Shown here: one piece after another, positions 42,110 through 51,859 of the stretch
Layout of the letters: each line of letters starts with the position of its first letter
How positions within the stretch are numbered: position 1 is the stretch's first letter
Origin: Isochrysis galbana
Taxonomy: Eukaryota > Haptophyta > Isochrysidales > Isochrysidaceae
DNA length: 64,000 nt
Direction: 5' to 3'
NCBI GenBank assembly: GCA_018136815.1
Contig: CM030931.1
Location: 7,212,399 to 7,276,398, forward strand
Position numbers and translations under genes: made by a program
The notes under the pieces: model-generated
The model's database searches: none
What the model saw: the letters and a program-made list of their open reading frames with translations, nothing else
What the model was told of the DNA's origin: nothing

Positions 42110-42688
42110 TGCGCGGAGGTGGAGGTGGAGGGTATACGAGCGTATGAGCACAAATAGCAAGTGGTCACCATCACCATCCTTCGGCACGAGGCCCCGGCTC
42201 ACGCTCGCTCGCACATCGCATGCGCATCCGGCGGCACGAGCACGAAGCGCGCGAAGCGAGTCTCTTTTTCGCTCCAGCGCCCTCGCCCTGGGAGAGCGAC
42301 ACGACGTGCGAGTTGTCGTCAGCTGACGAGAGTGTAGAGATATCTCAGGACACGCACTTGCACATGTCGCCTCGACAACACACCTCTACCCCTACCGAGG
42401 ACAAGAAGTGAAATTGTGACCTTGACCTTGATTGCGCCTTTGCAGGCGCGTGCACCCACGGTCTCACCCTCACCCCCGTCCTCACCCTCACCACCGATTA
42501 TGAACTATGAGATCGGGCGAAGGGCTGGAAAACCACGAATACATAGACCAACGGCTCTCGCGGGCTTCGAATGAGGCCACCGCTCTGGTGCTCATACGTA
42601 CGACCCACACACGGGACTTACTAGGCTGAAAGCGAAAAATGGGTTGTTGAGCCCCCAGACTACGGACAACAACCCAACCGGCGCTTCA
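42110..42688. other. intergenic, no gene recognised
   Basis: Only short frames between the small two-exon candidate and the UBA/PUB gene. CCTCACCCTCACC-type repeats occur at 42466-42494. Confidence 0.4.
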
Positions 42689-44302
42689 TCATTGCCCCTG
42701 CCCTGGGCGGTGGTCATCGTCAAAATTCATCTTGACCACACCACCTCCTTCCGTCGGTAGCTTCTTCGCAACCGACGGTTGCGCGGGCCCACGCGCAGCA
42801 ACCTCACCCCTGTCTCGTGCCATGGCAGCCTTGATTGCTTCCTTCTCGGCCTTAGCCTTCGCCATGCGCTCGGCCGCCTCTTTCTTCCTAGCCTCAATTT
42901 CGGCGCGCCTGAGCGCCTCTTGCGCTGCCGCGGCCGCTTGCGCCAAGGCGCCCACCGCGGCCACCTGCGAGGCGGCCTGAGCAGCAGCGTCAGATGCGAT
43001 AGGAAGCTCGATGAACTCGCGCTCAACGATTTGCCAGCCGTGAGCGCACAAGAACTGGCGGGCACCGGGCACATGGACCAGCCCCTCGGCAACCTTGGGG
43101 TTCGACAGGCGCATCTTCCGATACTTGGGATCAGACGGCGCCTTGGAGATATTGGCCATCATCTTCCCCATCAGGTCAAGCGCCGGCCGGATTTTGGTGT
43201 CAGATAATGCTGCCATCTTCTCTGTTGCCTGCTCGACGGTGAGGCTTTCCTCTTCGTACGAGCGAGCGACTCCTGCTGCCGCTGCCGAGGCTGCAGCAGC
43301 CGAGGCAGCGACTTCAGCATCGCTCTTCGGCTTGATTGCTGGCTTCGCGGCCGGCTCGGGGGCAGGCGCCGGCGCACTAGCAGGCGCCGGCGTGGATGGC
43401 ACAAGAAGTCCTGCGGCGATCTTCTCCGCTTTGTCCTTTGCTAGCTGCTCACGCAACTTTTGGCGCTCCAGCTCGAACTCGCGCTTCTCTCGCTTCCGGG
43501 CCTCAATGTCGCGCTTCCGCTGCTGCTCCTGCTGTTCACGTAGGGATAGGACAATTTCCTTGCCACCCTGGCGGCGTGCACGCTCGATCTCCTTCTGCGT
43601 CTGCACGTCGATTCCGGCCTTCCGTGCACGAGCCTTGGCGAGCGCCTCATCGAGCTTGGCTTTTTTCTCAGCCTGCGTCAGCTGTGATGAGCCACTGCTA
43701 GCCGCCTTGGCCAAGTGCTCGTCCACTTCCGCCTGGGGCTTAACTTCCACACCCTCGGCGAGGGGTTCGTCAATGTCTTCGTCATCAAGGTGTTCGCCCA
43801 GCCAGTTGATGGCAGGCTCTACGCCGGCATTTGCCGTTTTGATGAGAGCCTTCTGCGCGCGCAGCTCCGTGAAGCCCATCTCGAGCAGCTGGTCTACCAG
43901 CTCCTTGGTAACGACGGGCGGGCCCGATGGACCGGCTGTCGAGGCGGCTAGTTTGGACGCCTTGCCGCCCAGTCCAGCATTGCGGAGGAGCATCTCTTCC
44001 TCGGTCTCCATCTCAGCCGGCCCCTCACACGCAGCCTCCTTCTGGCGCTTGCGAAGGTCGCCAATGGTGGACTCGTCAAAGGTCTGCGCCTCGGGGACAA
44101 ACCGCTTGTGCATCACGATCTGCTGCTCGTTGAAGCACACCTTGCCCGTCTCCTTGCAGATCCAGATCTTCTCTTCGAGCGAGACCTGTGCAAAGTCCTG
44201 CATGCCAGTCTCCTCAGAGTGAAGCTTGGCTTCGGCCTCGGAGAAGAAGAGCTTGCCCGTCTTCTCGCACTTGATCACCATCGCGTTGAGCTCCGACGAC
44301 AT
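42689..44302 (-). CDS. UBA and PUB domain protein with N-terminal zinc-finger-like modules
   Basis: A single exon of 537 aa. In order: two zinc-finger-like modules at about 11-33 and 49-68 (CEKTGKLFFSEAEAKLHSEE and CKETGKVCFNEQQIVMHKRF); a UBA domain at about 131-171 (VTKELVDQLLEMGFTELRAQ, AINWLGEHL) that binds ubiquitin; a basic/acidic coiled coil at 205-297; a Pro/Ala linker; a PUB domain at about 365-435 (KYRKMRLSNPKVAEGLVHVP, FLCAHGWQIVERE), which docks on the tail of p97/CDC48; and an Ala/Lys-rich helical tail ending VVKMNFDDD. The combination points to a CDC48 adaptor in ubiquitin-dependent protein turnover. No UBX domain is visible, unlike UBXN6/PUX relatives. Long frames on the opposite strand are shadows. 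Confidence 0.88.
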   Translation of the reverse strand: MSSELNAMVIKCEKTGKLFFSEAEAKLHSEETGMQDFAQVSLEEKIWICKETGKVCFNEQQIVMHKRFVPEAQTFDESTIGDLRKRQKEAACEGPAEMETEEEMLLRNAGLGGKASKLAASTAGPSGPPVVTKELVDQLLEMGFTELRAQKALIKTANAGVEPAINWLGEHLDDEDIDEPLAEGVEVKPQAEVDEHLAKAASSGSSQLTQAEKKAKLDEALAKARARKAGIDVQTQKEIERARRQGGKEIVLSLREQQEQQRKRDIEARKREKREFELERQKLREQLAKDKAEKIAAGLLVPSTPAPASAPAPAPEPAAKPAIKPKSDAEVAASAAAASAAAAGVARSYEEESLTVEQATEKMAALSDTKIRPALDLMGKMMANISKAPSDPKYRKMRLSNPKVAEGLVHVPGARQFLCAHGWQIVEREFIELPIASDAAAQAASQVAAVGALAQAAAAAQEALRRAEIEARKKEAAERMAKAKAEKEAIKAAMARDRGEVAARGPAQPSVAKKLPTEGGGVVKMNFDDDHRPGQGQ

Positions 44303-44556
44303 GCCAACGCAACGAATGAGAGGGAGCAGAGAGAGAGGGAAGGAGGGAGGGAGGGGAGGAGAGGAGGGCGAGGGCGCGCAAGCGGCGAGCTAGCAAGCCT
44401 CTCGGCCTCTCTGGAGGGGTTGAGAGCAAAGATTGCAATAGTTATTTTTAAGGCCCTTAAAATTAAGCCCTTACACTCGAAAGGCCTTATGCGAAGAGCT
44501 CTCGCGAAGGCCTTACTAGGCAGACCAGCAGCAAGCCCAAGCCCTTATGCGTAGGG

Positions 44557-44595
44557 GCCGTAAGGCCCTTACGCAACGCGTAAGGGCCTTACGGC
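44557..44595. repeat. 18-bp hairpin of TAAGGCCCTTA words
   Basis: Arms 44557-44574 and 44578-44595 pair around a 3-base AAC loop (CGTAAGGCCCTTACGC / GCGTAAGGGCCTTACG plus two outer G-C pairs). Each arm is itself nearly palindromic. More TAAGGGC/AAGGCCTTA words lie at 44450-44620. Confidence 0.9.
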
Positions 44596-44639
44596 TGCGG
44601 AGCAGCCATAAGCCCTTGGTGTAAGTGTGTTAAGTGCTA

Positions 44640-44800
44640 AGCCGTAAGCCGGCGCCGCGCGCCGCAGGCGCCGCGTCAATAAAGGCTCCGGTTAGGCTCC
44701 GGCGCCGCAGGCGCCGGCGTACGTACGCGCGTGAAGGTTGCGGCGCCGAAGGCGCCGGCGTTTTTGAAGACGACGGCGCGGCGGCGCCGCATGCGCCGAC
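44640..44800. repeat. cluster of GGCGCC-centred palindromes
   Basis: GGCGCCGCAGGCGCCG or close variants (GCGCGCCGCAGGCGCC, GGCGCCGAAGGCGCC) occur four times within 160 bp; each can fold into a short GGCGCC hairpin with a 3-base loop. Minus-strand coding-like sequence overlaps at 44800-45000 (EWQGVTREQWEVSHVKMDDY, KCPKKGNKPSHIFNFGCCLK) but no gene can be built. Confidence 0.75.
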
Positions 44801-45281
44801 GTTGATGAAGGACTTTGCATTCGGTGGAGCGTTCTTCAGACAGCACCCGAAGTTGAAGATGTGGGAAGGTTTGTTGCCTTTCTTTGGGCACTTGGGCACC
44901 CTCGGCGGTGTGTAGTCGTCCATTTTGACATGGCTCACCTCCCACTGCTCGCGGGTGACGCCCTGCCACTCTGCGCGCTCTTTCCAAGGCTCATGTATGG
45001 CAGGGGGCCTTGCCGGCGCTGCGCCGGCACCGCAGCCCCCCGCTGCGGTGGTTGCTGGCCTCTGCCTTCCTCGTTCGCCATAGCCGCAAAGCACGCGCCG
45101 ATGGGATGCATGCCACGGGATGTCTGAGGCAAGAGCATCGCGAGGGGCGACGGGGCGACGGGCGTGTGTCGAACATGCGATGACTACAGGCTCGTAGGCA
45201 GAGAGCCGTTAGACCGAGCCGGCAGCTGACGCGGCCGCCGAAGGTTCGTTGATTGTTGCTTGCGGGAAGATGTCTGAGAGG

Positions 45282-45842
45282 TCATTGTAGGAGTCGGGTC
45301 TGACAGTGTCTGCCATCGGACGCTGCGAGCGACGAGACTGGAGCGGGAAGCACCCACTCCGCTTCCTGCTTCTCTCGCTCTGATGCACTGTGCAGTGCTC
45401 CATGGTAGCGTTTCAAGAAGGCGCGGACGTCATGCTGATTGGACTTTCCATCGAAGGCAGACCATATTTGATCATAGAACGTTTTCCAAGCACTCGATGA
45501 AGAAGAGAGCTCGATAGGAAGCTCTTCATCGAGGCGTTGCAGAACATAGTAATTTGCATACAGCCCAACCACCCAGGTATACATCCCAACGTTGTCGGCG
45601 GCTTTGCGAAAGAATGGTATCAAACTGTGCAAACGGCGGTTGAAGCCGTTTCGCACACCAGTTGTAACGGTAGACTGAATCACGCACCCGTTCGCCACGT
45701 TTTCCGCCTCATCCCGTAAACGTTTTGTAGTCACACTCGCTCGACCCATGCCCTGGGTTGCCATAGCGTTCCTGTCTCTCAAAACTGAGCTATGCACGGG
45801 GAACGGCATGCGCGTACTCAGCAAGTTGCTCAGTACGCGCAC
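45282..45842 (-). CDS. helical ORF, possibly the N-terminal part of a TnpB/Fanzor-like protein
   Basis: A minus-strand frame of 186 aa. The convincing part begins near MGRASVTTKRLRDEAENVAN and continues VRNGFNRRLHSLIPFFRKAA, TWVVGLYANYYVLQRLDEEL and AWKTFYDQIWSAF. The pattern (helical N-terminal region, two long helices followed by an aromatic FYDQIW segment) reminds me of the start of algal/viral Fanzor or IS607-type TnpB proteins. The RuvC core and zinc ribbon are not found downstream. It lies just downstream of an IS5-type transposase on the same strand. Truncated or pseudogenised if the guess is right; the family call is tentative. Confidence 0.35.
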   Translation of the reverse strand: MRVLSNLLSTRMPFPVHSSVLRDRNAMATQGMGRASVTTKRLRDEAENVANGCVIQSTVTTGVRNGFNRRLHSLIPFFRKAADNVGMYTWVVGLYANYYVLQRLDEELPIELSSSSSAWKTFYDQIWSAFDGKSNQHDVRAFLKRYHGALHSASEREKQEAEWVLPAPVSSLAASDGRHCQTRLLQ

Positions 45843-45844
45843 CG

Positions 45845-45895
45845 CTTTTGCGCGCTGCGTAATATGCGCGCTGCGTAATATGCGCGCTGCTTCAT
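45845..45895. repeat. 16-bp tandem repeat (TGCGCGCTGCGTAATA)
   Basis: Three copies in a row lie between the helical ORF and the transposase stop; possibly an element boundary. Confidence 0.8.
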
Positions 45896-45905
45896 GTACG
45901 GTGTG

Positions 45906-46649
45906 TTACGCGGGTTGAATTCGGCGACCCAGGATTCGAATGCACCCTAGCCATGTCCAACCTTCATATGCGATGATTGTGGAATCGTATCGGACAAGAA
46001 GACGTCTGCATTTGTCAAGCCAGGAGAATGTTCTCTCCACTACGTTTCTGCGTCGGTTGACGAGGCGATGAGTATGCTGTCTTCTTCTCGATATGCGTTC
46101 GACGTACCCGAAAGTTCGCATAATGCATCGGTTGTTATGCGAATCATATCCTTTGTCCGCATACAGTGGAGTACCTCGGCGTGGCCGCGGAGCATGCTGC
46201 AAAGTCTCTCTGACTGTGACTTGGTCTGAAATATTCGCGGGGAAGAAGCGAAGTGAAATTGGAATACCATCTTGGTCAACCAGTGCTGATACCTTGGTAG
46301 CCTTCCTTCCTCGGTCAGTTGGGTTTCTACCAATGCAATCTCTTCCATATATATTTTTCACAAAGGTAGAATCAATGCAATGGAACGTGCACCTCCTTGC
46401 CGTTTGTCTTCTCTCGAGCCTGAGCAGCGCTCGATACGCGGTCTCGAATACACCCATTCTGCTCCATTTCATGAATGTGCCATGCACCGTGCTGTATCCC
46501 GATCCAAGAGACCTCCATGGCGCCCCAGTCCACAAAATATGACACATCCTGTCCAACATGAGGTTCAAATCAGCTCTTGGTCTACCACCGGCATTGGGTA
46601 GTAGAGAATTTACAGCGGATGTGATTGCTCCACGTGCTCTGATATCCAT
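45906..46649 (-). mobile_element. IS5/IS427-like DDE transposase
   Basis: The 247-aa enzyme starts at MDIRARGAITSAVNSLLPNA; the open frame continues upstream to 47054 only through a Pro/Leu/Cys-coding minisatellite, so the later Met is preferred. An insertion-element N-terminal domain (MLDRMCHILWTGAPWRSLGS, TVHGTFMKWSRMGVFETAYR) precedes the DDE core: CIDSTFVKN (first Asp), RKATKVSALVDQDGIPISLR, PLYADKGYDS (second Asp), RNVVERTFSWLDKCRRLLVR with the Glu. It would catalyse cut-and-paste transposition. This is a bacterial-type family found as a domesticated or mobile element in several algae. The frame is intact. I could not identify terminal inverted repeats by eye. Confidence 0.88.
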
Positions 46650-46769
46650 TGTATTATTGTCATCACGGGTGAAAAATACTTTTCGCACACACCCTAACGT
46701 TATGTGCGAAAACGCTAAGCGCTCGTGGTGACCGGTGTGTGCATGAGCATTTCGATGGACGAGCAATAG

Positions 46770-46985
46770 GTGAGGAAGGGGCACGAGGAAGGGCAGGAGG
46801 AAGGGCAGGAAGGGCAGGGCAGGAGGAAGAGCAGGAAGGGCAGGGCAGGAGGAAGGGCAGGAGGAAGGGGGCAGGAGGAAGGGGGCAGGAGGAAGGGGGC
46901 AGGAGGAAGGGGGCAGGAGGAAGGGGCAGGAGGAAGGGGGCAGGAGGAAGGGGGCAGGAGGAAGGGGGCAGGAGGAAGGGCAGGT
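46770..46985. repeat. GCAGGAGGAAGGG minisatellite
   Basis: Purine-rich units of about 12-15 bp, GGGCAGGAGGAAG repeated over ~215 bp directly upstream of the transposase. On the minus strand it creates an SSCPLPPAPFLLP open frame that should not be read as part of the transposase. Confidence 0.9.
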
Positions 46986-47039
46986 CCTTCCGCACTTTTC
47001 GCCAAGAAGGAACGGCGTGCAGAAAAAGTTGTTATGCTG

Positions 47040-47522
47040 CATGATGAGTGGCAATCACACTTTGTTCCGCCCGTCCTCCGCGCCCAGAGTTCCCCCGCGA
47101 AAAGAGTGAACGCACGGCGTGCACCTTCCTGGAAGTTGCTATGCGCACGCACGGCGCCCCCGCGGGGGGTGCGCCGGTGCACATCGCGCCGTGCCCACGC
47201 ACGGCGTGCACATGTGATTGCAAGTCATCACAGGCGCTGTGTAACGAAACATCTCTTATATGGCCAGTTTACGTAGTTGTGGGCCGCAGGGGCTACACAC
47301 ATGGAACGGGTTGACATGCGCGCGCACGGCGTATCCGCGGGGGGACCGATGCACATCGCGCCGTGCCCATGCACGGCGTGCACCGATGTGATTAGCGAAG
47401 AAGCTTTGACGGCCTCTCTCTCTTATAATTTTAACAAGATCTAATGTTAAACAACTACAATACAACTGTGGACATTTGATCGCTCAATTCTACTGATGTC
47501 CCACTATTGACGGAACGACACC
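47040..47522 (+). repeat. mosaic dispersed repeat, copy 3
   Basis: It starts with sequence matching (inverted) 31410-31500, then two CGCACGGCG...CCGCGGGG units, TGATTGCAAGTCATCACAGG, and ends GGACATTTGATCGCTCAATT ... GACGGAACGACACC, as in copies 1 and 2. Confidence 0.75.
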
Positions 47523-47529
47523 TCCCCTG

Positions 47530-48110
47530 GGCCCCCCTGATCAGGACCCCCCAGCCAGCTCCAGTCGACTGGCAGGGGCTCGAGGGCCAGCGAGGGAGAG
47601 GCAGGAGGGGCCAGGGCCATGCCCCAGCCTCACCTGCCCCCTGAGCTGTGCTCCCAGGCCCCTGCCGGCCTCCTGGGGACCTGAAGAGGGGCCGCAGGCG
47701 CGCGCCATGGGCCCCCGCCGCAGGGAAGAGAGGAGGAAAAGGGAAGAGGGAGGGGAGGGGGGAGCGGCAGCTCTCCCCTCCGGCAGAAACGTGTCTTCTC
47801 GCCCCGTTTGGGTAAGAGAAGACGGGGGCGCCAGAGCCAGGAGGGAAGGGCCGCGGCTCGCCGCGGCCACTCGCTTCGGCGAGGAGAGATTAGCGCTCCT
47901 GGGCCCCTATTCACGAGTGCCCCCCCCCCCCCCGCGTTGCTTTTACCCGAAAGGGGTTTTCCCCCAGCGTGGACTCGAGGAGAGGACGTGCTGGGGTGCG
48001 CGGGGTCGGTGCGTGCACTGGGGGGAGGACAAATACCGAGGGGAGGGGGCAGTGCCCCCTCCCCCCGGTAGCACTCGGACACCTGGCTCGTCAGGCATGG
48101 CGAGATTCCG
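47530..48110 (+). repeat. GC-rich dispersed element relative
   Basis: It shares CCAGTCGACTGGCAGGGGCT-like, GAGGGAGAGGCAGGAGGGGC and GCGCGCCATGG words with the other GC-rich copies, but diverges strongly after 47760; it includes a C(14) run at 47920. Confidence 0.6.
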
Positions 48111-48419
48111 GGACGGAAAAGTTGTGTCCGATTAGCTAGTGGGGTTGGCTAGGATATAACATTAATTATTTTATCGATAGCGGCTCGCCATCGGCCGAGG
48201 GGAGGGGAGGGGGCAGCGGCGGCGGCGGCCTACGTATGCGTAGGACGCAGGACGCGGAGGAGCGGAGGCGGAGGCGTTCCGCGCGCGGGGGGAAAAGGCC
48301 CCCCCGCGGTATATGTGGCCCCACTGTTTTTCGCACTGTTTTTTACTGTTTTTTTTCGATTCCCAAAAACAGCTGTTTTTAATGTCTTTCTAGACCCCAC
48401 CCGCTGTTTTTCACATCTA

Positions 48420-48652
48420 GGGTTTGACCGCCCTACCCGCGGGCGCGACCGCCAATTCTTTACGGGTAGAGCGCGAGCGCACGTGACGGAGGGAGGGAGA
48501 GGGGAGTGAATCGCACCATTTCTTGGCGAAGATTTTCGTCGCGTCAGGTAGCCCCCCCCCCGGAGCTTTTTTATTGGGCGTCGCGCCACGGTCAAGAAAT
48601 GCAGCCCAACCCTTACTAGCCGTTAAAAAGCCCCTGTTTGACCGCCCTAATT
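48420..48652 (-). mobile_element. MITE-like element, TAGGGCGGTCAAACA family, full-length
   Basis: Bounded by GGTTTGACCGCCCTA (left) and CTGTTTGACCGCCCTA (right), both in the same orientation, around an interior that is the reverse complement of 26600-26790. A target duplication is not obvious. Confidence 0.75.
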
Positions 48653-48659
48653 TTAAATG

Positions 48660-49100
48660 ATTTATTATTTATTTAGGAGTTGGAGCCAGTGGGGGGGGGG
48701 AGGGCACCAGGCGCCTCCCCCATGCCCCATGTGCATGCCATGTGAACGAAGTATATATACTCATACACTCATACTACATTATGTCATAATATAAATATAC
48801 TCATACTCGTACTCAGTTGATTTTGAGCGCATTAGAAATCGGTGGTGGCCCCATCGCCATACCGCGAGCAGGGCGCCAGGGCCACCTGGGCCCGCTCCAT
48901 GGAGCCCTTTTAGTTTTGGCTCGTAGACTCGTAGAGCCCCGAGTCACTTTTACTCCACCTGGTAGATATGTAGATATGTGCTAGAGTAAAGTAGAAAGTA
49001 AGTACTAAGTACTCCTATTCGGTACTCGGGGAGTCGGAGCGGGCGAGAGAAATAAAGTATTTATGGCAAGTCGCCGGTGCGTGCTCCTCCCCTCGAGTTA
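48660..49100. other. intergenic, A/T-rich simple sequence
   Basis: CATACTCATACTCATAC-type and TAGATATGTAGATATG repeats occur at 48755-48815 and 48963-48980; the remainder is unassigned. The promoter of the A34-like gene probably lies in the right half. Confidence 0.4.
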
Positions 49101-49144
49101 GTATCGTGGTCCTCGCCCCGCCATCGTCCAGTCGCTGCGGCCCA

Positions 49145-49783
49145 ATGGCCGACGTCGTCGTCTGCGGCCGGGGCGCCGAGAAGGTGCTCGAGTCGGCCGA
49201 GCTCGCGCGCTTCGATCAGGATGATGTAGAGCTCTTTCTCTTCCGCGTGCCTCCCGGATTCGACCCCAGCGCCCTCCACGGCCTCAAGCTACCAATTGAT
49301 GCAGATGAGACTTGCGTTGGAGATGATGGACGCTTCGCCTTGCGTCCCGTGCCGCTGTGTGAGTCTGCAGCGATGGTGCCCGCCTTCCCTAGCAAAGATC
49401 TCGGCCGCTGGGTGACTACTCGGCCGTTCGCAGCCCAGTATTCCGTCGTGCTGCGTCCGCCAACAACCAGTGAACGCATGCCTGTCGGCCCAGGCGAGCT
49501 TCCTGAGATACCCCAGCTGCAAGGCCTGCGGCTGCGTCATCCCTTCAAGGGCGGCGAGATGCCACCAGTGAGGGACCCGGCTATTCAGGCTGCGCGAAGT
49601 CGAAGAGATGATGCGGGGCAGGGCCTAGCGGCTGCAGGGCGAGAGCAAGCGCATACACCGGATGACGGCAAGAGGGAGAAGAAGCACAAGAAGCGGAAGC
49701 ACGGAGAGGATGACGATGCGGCGAGCCACAAAAACGAGAAGAAGAAGAAGAAGAAGGACAAAAAAGACAATAAGAGCAAATAG
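49145..49783 (+). CDS. RNA polymerase I subunit A34.5/PAF49-like protein
   Basis: A single exon of 212 aa from MADVVVCGRGAEKVLESAEL (an upstream in-frame Met at 49106 is less likely). The N-terminal half matches the A34 pattern: DVELFLFRVPPGFDPSALHG then LKLPID and FAAQYSVVLRP, a compact beta-rich domain that would form the A49/A34.5 heterodimer on Pol I. The C-terminus is a long Lys/Glu run (KREKKHKKRKHGEDDD, EKKKKKKDKKDNKSK), typical of nucleolar targeting tails. The family is poorly conserved, so the call rests on domain order, length and the VPPGFD.S.L.G signature; another Lys-tailed nuclear protein is possible. Confidence 0.5.
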   Translation: MADVVVCGRGAEKVLESAELARFDQDDVELFLFRVPPGFDPSALHGLKLPIDADETCVGDDGRFALRPVPLCESAAMVPAFPSKDLGRWVTTRPFAAQYSVVLRPPTTSERMPVGPGELPEIPQLQGLRLRHPFKGGEMPPVRDPAIQAARSRRDDAGQGLAAAGREQAHTPDDGKREKKHKKRKHGEDDDAASHKNEKKKKKKDKKDNKSK

Positions 49784-49989
49784 GAAGCCCAGAGCTTGAG
49801 GGTGTCTCCAAGTTTGCGTAGTAATCGGCTATGATATGGTGCTGAATTTGCGTAACATTTTGATGGTGTGGCCGTGTGTTGTGGATGTTTAGGCGGCATG
49901 CGAGGTGATGTGGATGCTCTATTGGTGGCGGTGAGAAGCAGCTGGAACTGTATGCTCATGTGACGAATGCTCTTGAATGGGGCTTCTCA

Positions 49990-51600
49990 CCGCGGAAGAT
50001 ACACGATCGACAAACAACAACCAATCCACACCAATAGCAGCCTTTCAACTTTCAACAACACGGCTGTATGCTGTGTTTCGTGTGCCAGTGAGAGGCCGAA
50101 ACCTCAGGTCTTGGTATTTTTTCGGCCGGCACCTCTGCAGCTCAGGTATAACTCCCCCCCCCTCCCCCCCCCCCGGAAGCAGGGTATACCCTTCTACCCC
50201 ACCTTCAGACCTCATACCTCATCTCACTCAACTATCTTTAAAAAGATAGGATCATGGAGCGCGCGTGCCGCTCCCCTCCTCCCCTGCCGTCACCCCCGCC
50301 GCAGGGACCCCCGGAGCTCCTGTCGGCGTATTCTGCGCGCGGGGGGGAATTCCTGTTCCCCCTCCGGAGGTCCGATCGGCGTGTTTTCCGCGCGGGGGGG
50401 GGGATCTTGGACCTTTCGCTTTCGCCTGCGCCCTCTGCGAGCCCGTCTCCCAAGGTGGGGGGTACAGCAGAGGTGGCAGCTATGCAGTTTGACGAAACAG
50501 TGAGGAGGCGCGGGCAATCGTTCCCCAGGGGGAAGAGATTTTCCACATTGCAGCAATGGGGTGTCGCATCCAGAGTATTTTTTATACTCTAGGCGGATGC
50601 GGTGCTTCTATCAATGTGTAGTGTGTGAGAAAATTGAGTGAGTTTTGTTTTTGCCGATGAGTTACCTCGAAGCTCCGCCGCATTGCACGCCGCATTTGTG
50701 TTCCTTTGTCCTTATTTGTTTCGTTGGTTTGTTTGTGCGATGTTGCGTTAGTTTTCGGAGTTTTCTTGTTGGTGAGTGAGTGATGTGGGGTGGTGTCTCG
50801 TGGGTCGTCGTCGCGATGTAGCGCGCCCTTTCCCCCCCTCTCTCAAGACTTCTCTTCACTCCATGCCCCTAGCCCCGCTGAGACTTCCCACGATCAAGCG
50901 CGAGCTTGATTCGACATGGGGGCTTCCTTGCAAAAGCTGCCCGACTTTGCAACGCTGTTGCGCCTGGTAGCAACCTCGCGGCCCGGTGCCTTCCAGGGAG
51001 ATTCGACGCGCCTCGTAGTGGCTGATGTGACGATTCGACACGGATGACGACCTCGAGCGTCCCGAGGCCTCGAGGGCTCTAAGAATAAGAATAGATGCTG
51101 AGGGATGGATTTTGGAGTCATTCGTCATTCGATGTGGATTTGTTGTTTTGCCACCCTTGAACTGTCGAGTGCGGGCGAATCTGGCTGTGGCTGTCACTGA
51201 AGTTGTTGAGTGATTTGGCCATATGGATATGGTCCAGGTCCCACCACTTGGAGGAGCGTGTGGCGCGGTCGGCAGACGCTGAGCAGCCGAAGAAAAGATT
51301 TTCAACGCGAATTTGTCGAGTTTATTCGTTTATTCGTTGTGGTGTTGTACCCTTGAGAGCGGCGTCGTCGAGCGCGCAATGGTTGTAGAAGTTGGGGTGG
51401 TCTCTCGGCGGCTCGGCGGGGGTACCACGTTGGAAATTGTAGTCTTGTAAGAGGTCTTGTTGGCTAGCATCCCTAGCCACATACACCGGACGAGCCATGC
51501 ACTAACCGCGCACACCCCCATCGCGGGGTAGGGGATCCGTTGCCGATGAGGCACGGTCCCTCAGCACTAGGATTAAACTAGGACAACAAGAAAACTCTGA
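49990..51600. other. intergenic with a GC-rich repeat-like patch at 50250-50560
   Basis: The patch has CGCGCGGGGGGG motifs twice (50334-50346, 50387-50402), echoing 4047-4080, and a C-run at 50152-50175. The rest has no convincing coding sequence. Confidence 0.4.
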
Positions 51601-51859
51601 CCCCCCCCCTAAAAAGTGAAGCGCGCGTATTGTTTAACCACTTATACTTGTATCTATGCGCGCGCGGCGAGACTATTAAGAAGTTTTTTTTATGGACACT
51701 AGTGGTGGTCTCGACGAGCATGTAGGAGTACTCCTACGAGTAGAGTCTTCCCAAGCTTCTCGACGAGTAGAGTGCCCAAAACAAAGGGCGAGGGGGGAAG
51801 GGGGGGGGGGGGGGGGGGGGGAGGTCTCGTCGTCTGGTGTGGTGGACGCGCCGTCCGCG

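Noticed and set aside
43095-44222. Long plus-strand Ser/Ala-rich frame
   Set aside because: It is antisense to the UBA/PUB gene, whose domains are clear on the minus strand.
46650-47054. N-terminal extension of the transposase (Pro/Leu/Cys-rich)
   Set aside because: It is the translation of the GCAGGAGGAAGGG minisatellite plus flank; the family's usual start fits the Met at 46649.
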